A stretch of 64,000 nt of DNA, taken from NCBI GenBank assembly GCA_015066385.1, contig SVOJ01000002.1:124001-188000 (forward strand). The letters are read 5' to 3'. The notes beneath the pieces are model-generated. The model was not told the origin of the DNA and made no database searches. It saw only the letters and a program-made list of their open reading frames with translations. How positions within the stretch are numbered: the first letter of the stretch is position 1; every line of letters begins with the position of its first letter. Below, piece after piece: positions 8,596-17,500 of the stretch. Made by a program: the position numbers and the translations under genes. This stretch comes from Oscillospiraceae bacterium. GTDB taxonomy: Bacteria; Bacillota; Clostridia; Oscillospirales; Acutalibacteraceae.

Positions 8596-9412
8596 GTCGC
8601 TTATTCGCCTCCTGCTGTTTTAAAATTTCCGCTTTTGTCCAAACACCCGAATAAAGAATGTTTTCACACAGATCTTTGTCTTTTTTGACAGGCAATTCTT
8701 CAAATAATTCTGCACATTGTGCCATCTGAAGCTGCAGAATCGGCAGAATTTGTTCCCTGCAGTAACGGACAAGGGGATTGTATTTTTGCTGTTTGATATC
8801 TTTTTTCAGATCGGCAAAAGCATCCATCAGATAAATGAATCTGCCGAGCGCGCAACCGAAATCATATAATTTTTCACCAAGCTCGTTTTCTTCAAAACGA
8901 AAAAGTTCACCCAACAACGCACCGAAAATATTGGCAGGAATATCGGGATCGGCTTCATCACGTTTTTCCGCTTCGTGCAAATCATGCAAGCATTGCTCAA
9001 TAACAGAAATCTGCCGCGGATACAACTGCTTGCTCAATTGCAAACCTTTTCCGAGCAATTGTGCCTGTGCTCGGGATTTTAAACTTTTATCATCCTGCCA
9101 GTCATCCAAAAAATTATAGTACGCAAGCGCAATATTCATATCAGCCGCATAGTCGGTAAATGTATCTGTTATAAACTCCCGCTTTTTTATGGGATGCGCA
9201 ACACAGGAATCTGCTTTTTGCTGTAAAATTTCTCCGTCATAAACGGATGAAAGAACAATCAGAAGAAACACAAGGTCATACGTCAGGGCGATTCTTGCGG
9301 CACTGCCGTGGCGCTCTCCGATTTTTCTGCACAGCCCGCAATAAAGCGCACGGTAACGGCAAAGTTGTTCAGTTGTTAATTTTTCACTGTTTGCAACGAC
9401 ATATCCGAACAC
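8588..9412 (-). CDS. DUF5685 family protein
   Basis: A 274-residue, mostly helical protein matching my recollection of DUF5685, found in Clostridia and of unknown function. The family signature is at the start: [11 protein letters not shown] then [17 protein letters not shown], whose CxxC pair may bind metal. I place the start at GTG 9412 because GGAGGAGGAATTCT precedes it at ideal spacing and family members begin MFGY; the in-frame ATG at 9430 lies inside that ribosome site's upstream flank. Its end overlaps the J-domain gene by 8 bp, so it leads a three-gene operon with the J protein and the membrane zinc-ribbon protein. Confidence 0.8.
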   Translation of the reverse strand: MFGYVVANSEKLTTEQLCRYRALYCGLCRKIGERHGSAARIALTYDLVFLLIVLSSVYDGEILQQKADSCVAHPIKKREFITDTFTDYAADMNIALAYYNFLDDWQDDKSLKSRAQAQLLGKGLQLSKQLYPRQISVIEQCLHDLHEAEKRDEADPDIPANIFGALLGELFRFEENELGEKLYDFGCALGRFIYLMDAFADLKKDIKQQKYNPLVRYCREQILPILQLQMAQCAELFEELPVKKDKDLCENILYSGVWTKAEILKQQEANKRHG

Positions 9413-9453
9413 AGAATTCCTCCTCCGCAAGTTTTTCAGACATATTAAAAGAT

Positions 9454-9482
9454 ATTATACCTTATTTTTCCTTAAAAATCAA
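9454..9482 (-). promoter_or_regulatory. Promoter of the DUF5685/J-protein operon
   Basis: On the minus strand TTGATT (9477-9482), 17-bp spacer, TATAAT (9454-9459). Confidence 0.7.
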
Positions 9483-9511
9483 TTGCAATCCGTCTGTATT
9501 CTTGTTATACT
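9483..9511 (+). promoter_or_regulatory. Promoter of the nitroreductase/alpha-galactosidase operon
   Basis: TTGCAA (9483-9488), 17-bp spacer, TATACT (9506-9511). It sits back to back with the divergent DUF5685 promoter. Confidence 0.75.
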
Positions 9512-9549
9512 GAAAATAATTAAACTCTTTTTTAACGGAGGATAAAAAT

Positions 9550-10071
9550 ATGAATCAAACCATTCAGGATTTAAAACAGCGTCGCAGTGTACGTCAGTTC
9601 AAAGACGAGCAGGTCTGTGAAGAACTGCTTGACATTGTACTTGAAGCCGGTACTTTTGCGCCGACCGGCATGAACCGTCAATCTCCTTTGATGGTTGCCG
9701 TGCAGAACAAAGAAACGATTGAAAAATTAAGAAAGATGAATGCCGCAATTCTCGGCAATCCCGATGCAGACCCGTTTTACGGCGCACCGACAATTATTGT
9801 CGTATTTGCCGACAATAATGTGCGCACTTTCCGAGAAGACGGTTCTCTTGTGATCGGTAATCTCTGTAATGCGGCACATGCCGTTGGCTTGGGGGCATGC
9901 TGGATTCACCGTGCGAAAGAAGAATTTGAAACCGAAGAAGGCAAGGCACTCATGAAAGAATGGGGTGTTGCCGAAAATTATGAAGGTATCGGACACTGCA
10001 TTCTCGGCATTCCCGCCGTGATTCCCGAAACAAAACCGCGAAAAGAAAATTACATCATAAAAATCAAATGA
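9550..10071 (+). CDS. Nitroreductase family FMN-dependent oxidoreductase
   Basis: A 173-residue cytoplasmic flavoprotein. RRSVRQFKDEQV (about 12-23) is the FMN-phosphate-binding N-terminus, FAPTGMNRQSP (37-47) the second family signature, and the late G-I-G-H-C-I-L-G-I-P strand completes the fold. Length fits the short, dimeric nitroreductases that use NAD(P)H to reduce nitro compounds, quinones or other acceptors; the true substrate cannot be read from sequence. The ATG follows an AACGGAGG site. The alpha-galactosidase gene starts 10 bp downstream, so the two are co-transcribed. Confidence 0.88.
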   Translation: MNQTIQDLKQRRSVRQFKDEQVCEELLDIVLEAGTFAPTGMNRQSPLMVAVQNKETIEKLRKMNAAILGNPDADPFYGAPTIIVVFADNNVRTFREDGSLVIGNLCNAAHAVGLGACWIHRAKEEFETEEGKALMKEWGVAENYEGIGHCILGIPAVIPETKPRKENYIIKIK

Positions 10072-10081
10072 GAGGTACATT

Positions 10082-12262
10082 ATGGCTATTTTTTTTGACA
10101 GCGAAAACAGGATTTTCAAACTTGATACCGCAACATCGAGCTATCTTATTGAGATTTTTGAAGAAAACTATCTGCTGCACTTGTATTATGGTGCAAAAAT
10201 TCCCGACACAAACTTAAATGCCCTGCGTTCGCGTTCGACCTATGCTTCATTCAGTGCGGGCAACGAAAACATTCCGTTCTGTGATTTTTCGGCAGACACA
10301 TGGCCGATGGAATACGGTTGCAACGGGTGCGGGGATTTCCGCATTTCTGCATTGCAGATCAAAGACAAAACAGGTTGCAATTCCACCGACATCCGCTATG
10401 TTTCACATGAGATTTTTGACGGCAAGCCTGCACTGCCCGGTCTTCCCTGTCTTTACACAAATTGCGACAGCGAAGCACAGACCCTTGCCATCAAGACCCT
10501 TGACAAAGTCAGCGGTGCCGAAGTGACCCTTTATTACACCGTATTTGAAAACCTTGGAGCAATGACCCGTTGGGCGGTTATCAAGAATACATCCGACACA
10601 GCAATGGACATCGAACGCAGCATGAGCCTTTGCCTCGATCTGCCCGAAATGAACTATGATCTCATTTCCCTTTACGGCAGACACAACAAGGAACGCACCG
10701 TTGAACGCAGACCACTTGCACATGGTATTCAGGGTATTGCAAGCAAAAGAGGATCGTCGAGTCATCAGCAGAATCCATTCATTGCACTTTGCGACAACAC
10801 CGCTACCGAAGACAGCGGCAACGCATACGGTTTTAATCTTGTTTATTCCTGCAATTTCCTTGCTGAAGCGGAAGTGGATTCCAACTGCGGAACAAGAGTG
10901 ATCATGGGCATCAATCCGTCCTCTTTCGGCTGGCACCTTGAAGCAGGTGAAGCATTCTGTACCCCCGAAGCCGTTATGGTCTTCTCTGAAGAAGGTCTTG
11001 GCGGCATGAGCCGTATTTTCCACAAACTGTACAACAAACACCTCATCCGCGGTGAATGGAAAGAAAAGAAACGCCCGCTGCTGATCAACAGCTGGGAAGC
11101 CGCTTATTTCAGTTTTGATGATGACAAACTCGTTGCATTTGCCGAAAAAGCCAAAGAACTCGGCATTGAAATGCTTGTTATGGATGACGGTTGGTTTGGT
11201 AAGAGAAATGACGACCATTCATCTTTGGGTGATTGGTATGTCAACACAGATAAACTCAAAGGTGGTCTTGACAGTCTTGTTAAGCGTGTCAATGCACTCG
11301 GTCTTAAATTCGGTATCTGGTATGAACCCGAGATGATCTCCCCCGACTCTGACCTTTACAGAGCACATCCCGACTGGTGCATTCATGTGGCAGGCAGAGA
11401 ACGCTCGATCGGCAGACAGCAGTATGTTATAGACTTTTCCAGAAAAGATGTCCGCGAAGCCATTTACAAGCAGATGTATGATGTTTTGTCTTCCACAAAA
11501 ATCGACTATCTGAAATGGGACTTCAACCGCAACATTACAGAAGCGGGCAGTGCATTACTCCCTGCCGAAAGACAAAAAGAATTCTTCCACCGTTTTGTCA
11601 TGGGTACATATGAAATCATGGACAGACTGACTAAAGATTTCCCCGCAATGCTTCTTGAAAACTGCTCGGGCGGCGGCGGACGTTTTGATCCCGGAATGCT
11701 TTACTATTCTCCGCAGATCTGGACGAGCGACAACACAGACCCCATCGAAAGACTTTCCATTCAGTTCGGCACTTCGCTGTGCTATCCCGCATCCACCATG
11801 GGTGCCCATGTTTCTGCCTGCCGCAGAACAGGCTATGACACAAAAGGTGCGGTTGCACTGTGGGGCACATTCGGTTATGAACTCGACCCGACTAAGCTGA
11901 GTGCAGAAGATGCATTCAGAGTCAAAAGACAGATTTCGGAATATCACGAATACTACGATCTGATCCGCAACGGTGACCTTTACCGCATCAAAACACCCGA
12001 AGAAGACGGGTTCGACTGTGCATGGGAATTTGTTTCCGAAGACAAATCCGAAGCCCTGCTTACGGTCATTGTTATGCGCAGAGATGCCATGAAGAATCAC
12101 ATCGTCCGTTTCAAGGGGCTTGATCCCGAAAAGATGTACGAGTGTGACATTGACGGTGAGGAATACCACGGACAGACACTCATGAAAGCAGGCATCAACT
12201 TCTCGCAACAGCATTGGAATGACCACGAAGTGATCCGCATTCATGTAAAGGAAGTGAAATAA
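10082..12262 (+). CDS. GH36 alpha-galactosidase
   Basis: A 726-residue cytoplasmic enzyme releasing alpha-1,6-linked galactose from raffinose-family sugars or galacto-oligosaccharides. Its length and layout (N-terminal beta-supersandwich, central TIM barrel, C-terminal beta domain) fit tetrameric bacterial GH36. The nucleophile lies in YLKWDFNRNIT (Asp near 480) and the acid/base in WTSDNTDPIERL (Asp near 548); MDDGWFGKRNDD and ENCSGGGGRFD are further GH36 signatures. No signal peptide. It follows the nitroreductase by 10 bp and precedes the FAH-family gene by 1 bp. Released galactose could feed the class II GalT at 0.9-2.4 kb. Confidence 0.93.
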   Translation: MAIFFDSENRIFKLDTATSSYLIEIFEENYLLHLYYGAKIPDTNLNALRSRSTYASFSAGNENIPFCDFSADTWPMEYGCNGCGDFRISALQIKDKTGCNSTDIRYVSHEIFDGKPALPGLPCLYTNCDSEAQTLAIKTLDKVSGAEVTLYYTVFENLGAMTRWAVIKNTSDTAMDIERSMSLCLDLPEMNYDLISLYGRHNKERTVERRPLAHGIQGIASKRGSSSHQQNPFIALCDNTATEDSGNAYGFNLVYSCNFLAEAEVDSNCGTRVIMGINPSSFGWHLEAGEAFCTPEAVMVFSEEGLGGMSRIFHKLYNKHLIRGEWKEKKRPLLINSWEAAYFSFDDDKLVAFAEKAKELGIEMLVMDDGWFGKRNDDHSSLGDWYVNTDKLKGGLDSLVKRVNALGLKFGIWYEPEMISPDSDLYRAHPDWCIHVAGRERSIGRQQYVIDFSRKDVREAIYKQMYDVLSSTKIDYLKWDFNRNITEAGSALLPAERQKEFFHRFVMGTYEIMDRLTKDFPAMLLENCSGGGGRFDPGMLYYSPQIWTSDNTDPIERLSIQFGTSLCYPASTMGAHVSACRRTGYDTKGAVALWGTFGYELDPTKLSAEDAFRVKRQISEYHEYYDLIRNGDLYRIKTPEEDGFDCAWEFVSEDKSEALLTVIVMRRDAMKNHIVRFKGLDPEKMYECDIDGEEYHGQTLMKAGINFSQQHWNDHEVIRIHVKEVK

Positions 12263-12263
12263 A

Positions 12264-13112
12264 TTGCGTTTATATACTTTAAAAACAGCGGACGGTATTT
12301 TCCCCGCAGTGGAAGGCTCCAACAAAACCGCCCACCGCCTTCCCTTTGACGATATGAATGCCCTGATTGAAAGCGGAAAAGTTTTTGAATATAAACATCT
12401 TTGCAACGAAATCGGCAAATTTGACCTTACAAATACTGAAATTCTTGCCCCCATTCCGCAGCCGAAACAGGATATTCTGTGCCTCGGTATCAACTATGCC
12501 GCACACGCAGAGGAATCCGCAAGGTTCAAGAAAGAGGTTTTTGAAAAGGACAGACAGTATTCGGTCTATTTTTCTAAACGGGTCAACGAAGCCGTCCCCG
12601 ACGGTGGTGCAATTCCCTATCCGACCGTTGACACACAGATCGACTACGAAGCCGAGCTTGCATTCGTCGTCGGCAAAGATGCAAAAAATGTCAAAAAAGA
12701 GAATGCAAAAGAATATGTGTTTGGTTACACAATTATCAATGATGTCAGTGCACGAAGTCTGCAACAAAGACACAAGCAGTTTTACTATGCAAAAAGTCTG
12801 GACGGATTCACTCCGATGGGACCTTGCATCGTAACTGCCGATGAAGTTGATTTTGAACCGCAGTTGAACATACGCAGTTATGTCAACGGTGAATTAAGAC
12901 AAAACAGCAACACGTCCCTGCTTCTTGCAGGCATCGGGCAGATTCTCGAGGACCTGACCGAAGGTATGACACTGAAGACCTGTTCGATTATTTCCACAGG
13001 CACACCGTCCGGTGTCGGCATGGGCTTTGTTCCGCCGAAATTCCTTGTGCCCGGTGATGAAGTGCGCTGTGAAATTGACGGCATCGGCAGTCTTACAAAC
13101 AAATTCATATAA
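12264..13112 (+). CDS. Fumarylacetoacetate hydrolase (FAH) family protein
   Basis: A 282-residue cytoplasmic metalloenzyme of the FAH superfamily. The C-terminal catalytic domain shows CLGINYAAHAEES (about 74-86), DYEAELAFVVGK (metal-binding Asp/Glu) and the late ISTGTPSGVGMGF. The family includes ureidoglycolate lyase, acylpyruvate hydrolases and oxaloacetate decarboxylases; the exact reaction is undetermined. The start is TTG at 12264, with AAGGAAGTG just upstream inside the end of the alpha-galactosidase gene; no ATG gives the full conserved N-terminus. The 1-bp gap shows operon membership, and fba follows from its own promoter. Confidence 0.85.
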   Translation: MRLYTLKTADGIFPAVEGSNKTAHRLPFDDMNALIESGKVFEYKHLCNEIGKFDLTNTEILAPIPQPKQDILCLGINYAAHAEESARFKKEVFEKDRQYSVYFSKRVNEAVPDGGAIPYPTVDTQIDYEAELAFVVGKDAKNVKKENAKEYVFGYTIINDVSARSLQQRHKQFYYAKSLDGFTPMGPCIVTADEVDFEPQLNIRSYVNGELRQNSNTSLLLAGIGQILEDLTEGMTLKTCSIISTGTPSGVGMGFVPPKFLVPGDEVRCEIDGIGSLTNKFI

Positions 13113-13119
13113 AAAAGAC

Positions 13120-13148
13120 TTGCACATTGCAAATAAATGTAATATAAT
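13120..13148 (+). promoter_or_regulatory. Promoter of fba
   Basis: TTGCAC (13120-13125), 17-bp spacer, perfect TATAAT (13143-13148), 36 bp before the fba ATG. Confidence 0.8.
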
Positions 13149-13184
13149 TTGTGTTTGGAAAATAAAAATCGGAGGTAAATTAAA

Positions 13185-14048
13185 ATGCTTGTTTCCGCAA
13201 AAGAAATGCTCACTAAGGCAAAAGAAGGCAAATATGCCGTAGCACAGATCAACATCAACAACCTTGAATGGACCAAGACCGTTCTGCAGACCGCACAGGA
13301 ACTCAACTCTCCCGTTATTCTCGGTGTTTCCGAAGGTGCGGCTAAGTATATGTGCGGTTTCAACACTGTCGTTGCTATGGTCAACGCAATGATGGATACC
13401 CTCAAGATCACCGTTCCCGTTGCTCTTCATCTTGACCACGGTACTTATGAAGGTGCTTATGCCGCTCTGGAAGCAGGTTTCTCTTCCATCATGTTCGACG
13501 GTTCTCACTATCCGATTGACGAAAACATTGCAAAGACAAAGCAGCTCATTGCTGATGCAGGTGCAAAGGGCGTTTCCATCGAAGCAGAAGTCGGTGCAAT
13601 CGGCGGTGAAGAAGACGGCGTTGTCGGCAGCGGCGAAGTCGCAGATCCCGATGAATGCAAAATGATCGCTGACCTCGGCGTTACCATGCTTGCAGCAGGC
13701 ATCGGCAACATCCACGGCAAATATCCCGAAAACTGGGCAGGACTCAACTTTGATGTTCTTGCAAAGATTCAGGAAAAAACCGGCACCATGCCCCTCGTTC
13801 TCCACGGCGGCACGGGTATCCCTGCTGACATGATTCAGAAAGCCATCTCCCTCGGCGTTTCCAAGATCAATGTCAACACCGAACTGCAATTGAGTTTCGC
13901 AGCAGCAACCCGCAAGTACATCGAAGAAGGAAAAGACCTTGCAGGCAAGGGCTTCGACCCCAGAAAACTGCTTGCTCCCGGCTGTGCAGCAATGCGTGAA
14001 ACCGTGATCGAAAAGATGACCCTGTTCGGCTCTGTCGGCAAGGCATAA
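13185..14048 (+). CDS. fba: Class II fructose-bisphosphate aldolase
   Basis: A 287-residue zinc-dependent aldolase that splits fructose 1,6-bisphosphate to dihydroxyacetone phosphate and glyceraldehyde 3-phosphate in glycolysis. HLDHGTYEG (about 84-92) holds the catalytic Asp and zinc His; the IEAEVGAIGGEEDG segment, GIGNIHGKYP (second zinc His) and LHGGTGIP (third zinc His) follow in family order, and SKINVNTELQ is the C-terminal phosphate loop. Length is typical of Firmicute FbaA. It has its own near-consensus promoter and GGAGGTAAATTAAA before the ATG, fitting high expression. Its stop overlaps the start of the next gene (TAATG). Confidence 0.97.
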   Translation: MLVSAKEMLTKAKEGKYAVAQININNLEWTKTVLQTAQELNSPVILGVSEGAAKYMCGFNTVVAMVNAMMDTLKITVPVALHLDHGTYEGAYAALEAGFSSIMFDGSHYPIDENIAKTKQLIADAGAKGVSIEAEVGAIGGEEDGVVGSGEVADPDECKMIADLGVTMLAAGIGNIHGKYPENWAGLNFDVLAKIQEKTGTMPLVLHGGTGIPADMIQKAISLGVSKINVNTELQLSFAAATRKYIEEGKDLAGKGFDPRKLLAPGCAAMRETVIEKMTLFGSVGKA

Positions 14049-14506
14049 TGACGAAACACGAAGAAAAAGCAGTAGCCCTCTTTAAAGAGGGCTACAACTG
14101 TGCACAGGCTGTTTTTGCGGCATTTTCGGATCTGACAGGGCTTGACGAACAAACAAGCGTTCGACTTGCTTCCTCCTTCGGCGGCGGTTTCGGCAGACAA
14201 AGAGAAGTCTGCGGTGCTGTCAGCGGAATGATGATGGCAGCAGGTATGCTGTTCGGCTATGACAGTCCGACCGATAATGTGTCCAAAAAAGACCACTATG
14301 CCCTTGTGCAGAGTCTTATGAAACAATATGCCGACAGCAACGGCTCTTACATTTGCAAAGAGTTGTTAGGACTGGCAGACAAGGAAAATACAGACCCGAC
14401 TCCGACACTACGTACACAGGGATTTTATCAGAAAAGACCTTGTTCGGAATTAGTGGGTGAAGCGGCAAGATTGCTTGATGAATACATCGAAAGCAAATCT
14501 GAATAA
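14048..14506 (+). CDS. C_GCAxxG_C_C family redox-like protein
   Basis: A 152-residue protein matching the C_GCAxxG_C_C family, named for its cysteine pattern. The sequence shows GYNCAQAV (Cys17), CGAVSGMMMAAG (Cys near 58, the GCAxxG core), a Cys near 102 in YICKELLG and a final Cys in RPCSEL near 139. The conserved cysteines suggest metal or redox chemistry, but the function is unknown. Its ATG overlaps the fba stop by one base, so it is translationally coupled to fba. A terminator follows the stop. Confidence 0.88.
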   Translation: MTKHEEKAVALFKEGYNCAQAVFAAFSDLTGLDEQTSVRLASSFGGGFGRQREVCGAVSGMMMAAGMLFGYDSPTDNVSKKDHYALVQSLMKQYADSNGSYICKELLGLADKENTDPTPTLRTQGFYQKRPCSELVGEAARLLDEYIESKSE

Positions 14507-14520
14507 TGAATAAACAGTAA

Positions 14521-14563
14521 AAACTGACTTCTCATAAAAGTGAAAAGTCAGTTTCTTTTTTAT
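14521..14563 (+). terminator. Terminator of the fba operon
   Basis: A 10-bp stem (14521-14530 with 14545-14554) is followed by TTTCTTTTTTAT-type sequence on the plus strand. It overlaps the end of the converging minus-strand gene. Confidence 0.8.
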
Positions 14564-17500
14564 CTCATAATATCTTTTACAATTTCCGCAAGGTCTTCAT
14601 CCGTGAACACTACGGGATAACCAAGGGATTTGACTTCATCCTGTGCACGGTCAACAATAAAAGCAATATCACTGTTTTTAAACTGCACATCATCAAGAAG
14701 ATGCAAATGCGCAATCAGTTCGTCGCATTTTGCAACAAAGATTTCTGCGGCTGTCAAAGTCGAAGTTCCGTCATCAGCAAATCCGCAAACTACTGCGAGT
14801 TCTGCAAGCGGTTTTGCAATATGCGGCAAGCTTGCACGAAGAACCGGCACAAAAGCGGCGGCGATGGCAACACCGTGCGGCAGATGGCAAAGTTCACCGA
14901 GCCTGTGCGCAATAGCATGGATGTAGCCCGTGCTGATTCTGCGGAAAGCCTTCCCCGCAATATAGGCGGCCTCAAGCATATTCTGTCGTGCGGGAAGATT
15001 TTCGGGATCCGCACAGACAGTCGGTAAATTTTCAAAAATCATCTTACACGCTGTCGGAGCATTTTCTTTGTCTTCGGGGAAATCTTCTGCAAACAGACTG
15101 CAATATGCTTCTACGGCGTGGCTGAGCGCATCAATACCCGTTGCGGCAGTCATCTTTGCAGGCAGACCGAGTGTAAAAGAAGCATCCGATGCAATGACCC
15201 GCGGTAAGAATTTATCACTGAGATAGGGTGTTTTTTGCTGTTTTTCTTCGTCGGTCAGCACCGCAAAAACAGTCACTTCCGAACCCGTACCTGCAGTTGT
15301 GGGAACGGCATAAAACGGGACAGCGGGAGCCGGTTCTGCAAACAGACCACAGACGGTATCGGGCGATTTGCCGGGATTTCCCGCACACAAAGCACAAACC
15401 TTTGCACAGTCGAGCACCGCACCGCCGCCGACGGCAAGCACACAATCGCAGTCATTGTCAACATACATCTGCAAAGCTTTCTGCACACTGTTTACGGTCG
15501 GCTCGCCCGGGATGTCAACAAACACACAAGCGGAATCAAATTCTGCAAGAAGCGTTTTTATTTTTTCAAATTCCAATGCAAGCGGGAACGTGACAACAAG
15601 AGGGCTTCTGATTCCGTCTTCTTTCATTTTTACACAAAGATCCGCAACCGCGTTCTCCCCGATCAGCAAGATGCTGTCAGGCAACTGCACCTTGCGCAGG
15701 GTACTGACAAACAATTTCTGAATGGGGGTCATGGTCGCTTTGCCAGTGTGCATCGGCTTGATTTCATACTTTTCTTCCGGCAGACAGTTATTGCCGACCG
15801 TAAGATAGTTATATTCGGGAATGCTCCATGAAAGGCCAAGTGCGTTCATCCTTTGCAAGGTAAAATCGCAGAAAGTTTCAATGTTTGCGCTTCTGCCCGA
15901 AATGAGCATATAGAACATATAAACATGAATGTCGCGGTCATCGGTGTTTGCAAAGGCAGTTTCGATGAGCGCAAGCGGTGACACTTTTTTGTAAGGTACA
16001 CCAAGATATTTAAACAGATTTTCGGTGGACAGATAATTGGGATTCATCAGATGATAAATCTCGTTTACTCTGCCGGACATTGCAAGTCCGACAAAGGCTT
16101 TTGCGCATTCGTCAACAGCGGTCAGATCCATCGGATATTTGTCCGCCACACTGCTGAGAAGACCGAGTTTGACCATGGCATGAATGCGGTGTAAAAAACC
16201 GTTATCGTTGGTGTTGATCTGAAAAACACCATCCGTGGTTCGCCATGTCAGATTACCAATGCGGTAGATATTGCTCTGCAAGCCTTCCTTACGGGCGACA
16301 AGCACCGCTTCTTCGGCTCTGTATTTGCTGTGGATATACACATTTTCCGTGAATTTCTGCCCGATATCAAGGGTGAATTCATCAAATTTTGCGGTTTTGT
16401 CCGTTTGCGGGACAGTCGCTGCACCGTGAACACTGACAGTGGAAGTATGATGCAAAACGGCATTGGCTCGCTTTGCAAAATCAATACAATGTACCGTTCC
16501 GTCCACATTTGTTTTCTTTAAATCGGTATAATCGCCCGCATGATGTACATTGGCGGCAACATGAAAAACAGCATCAATGGTTCGGCAAAGTTCATTGTAT
16601 TGCACTTCGTTAATGCCGAGGTTCTCTTTTTCGATATTACCGATCACGATATGTACACGGTCAAGCGGTAATGAATTGAAGTAATATTTTATCTGTTCGT
16701 GAAATCTTGTTTCACTTCGCACAAGGCAGTACACATCGACATTTTTTGCAAGCAATTCTTTGAGGATATGAATGCCGAGAAATCCCGTTGCTCCCGTCAG
16801 AAGAATATTTTTGTATTCGCCTGCGGCACTTCCCTGCCCCGCTGTTTCGGCGATGACGGCATTGATACCCGTCACCGCGCGGTCCTCCTGCGCATTTTCA
16901 GTTTCAAGCACAGCTGCAAGTTCACCGAGCACGGGATGGTCATAAACAAGTTGTGTGCCGATATGCAGGCTGACGGCAAGCTCGGTGGCAGACAGGCTGT
17001 CGCCGCCCAAGGCAAAAAAGTTTTCATTCATGCCGACTTTTTCTTTATTGAGCACATCGCAGACCGCCGCACAAACACGATTTTCCGCAGGTGTGGACGG
17101 CAGAACAAATTCTTCCTTTTTCGTGGGTTTTCCGCCCGTTCGTTTAATTTTGGAAGACGCAGTGCGCTCAAACGGTGTATCACGCAGAGTAAATTTTGCA
17201 ATGCGTTGAAAAGAGGCAAGATTTTCATTGACTGTATTAAGAATATCCCGCATAACGGCTTCGGGATCGGTGATTCCCTGCTTGCGGATATACTCCGCAT
17301 TCGGGAAGATTTCCACACAAATCATGCCGGATTCCCCATAAGCAATTACTTCCTGCACAAAGGGAATATTGGCAAAGCGTTCTTCCAGAAACTCTGCAGA
17401 TACATTTTCGCCGTTGTCAAGCAGGATCAGATTTTTGCATCGGCCTGTAATAAACAGAAACCCTTCTTCGTCAATGTATCCGAGGTCGCCCGTATGAAGC

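Noticed and set aside
12894-13889. A 331-codon minus-strand frame across the FAH-family gene end, fba promoter and fba
   Set aside because: It crosses two recognised genes and a promoter on the other strand and resembles no family.
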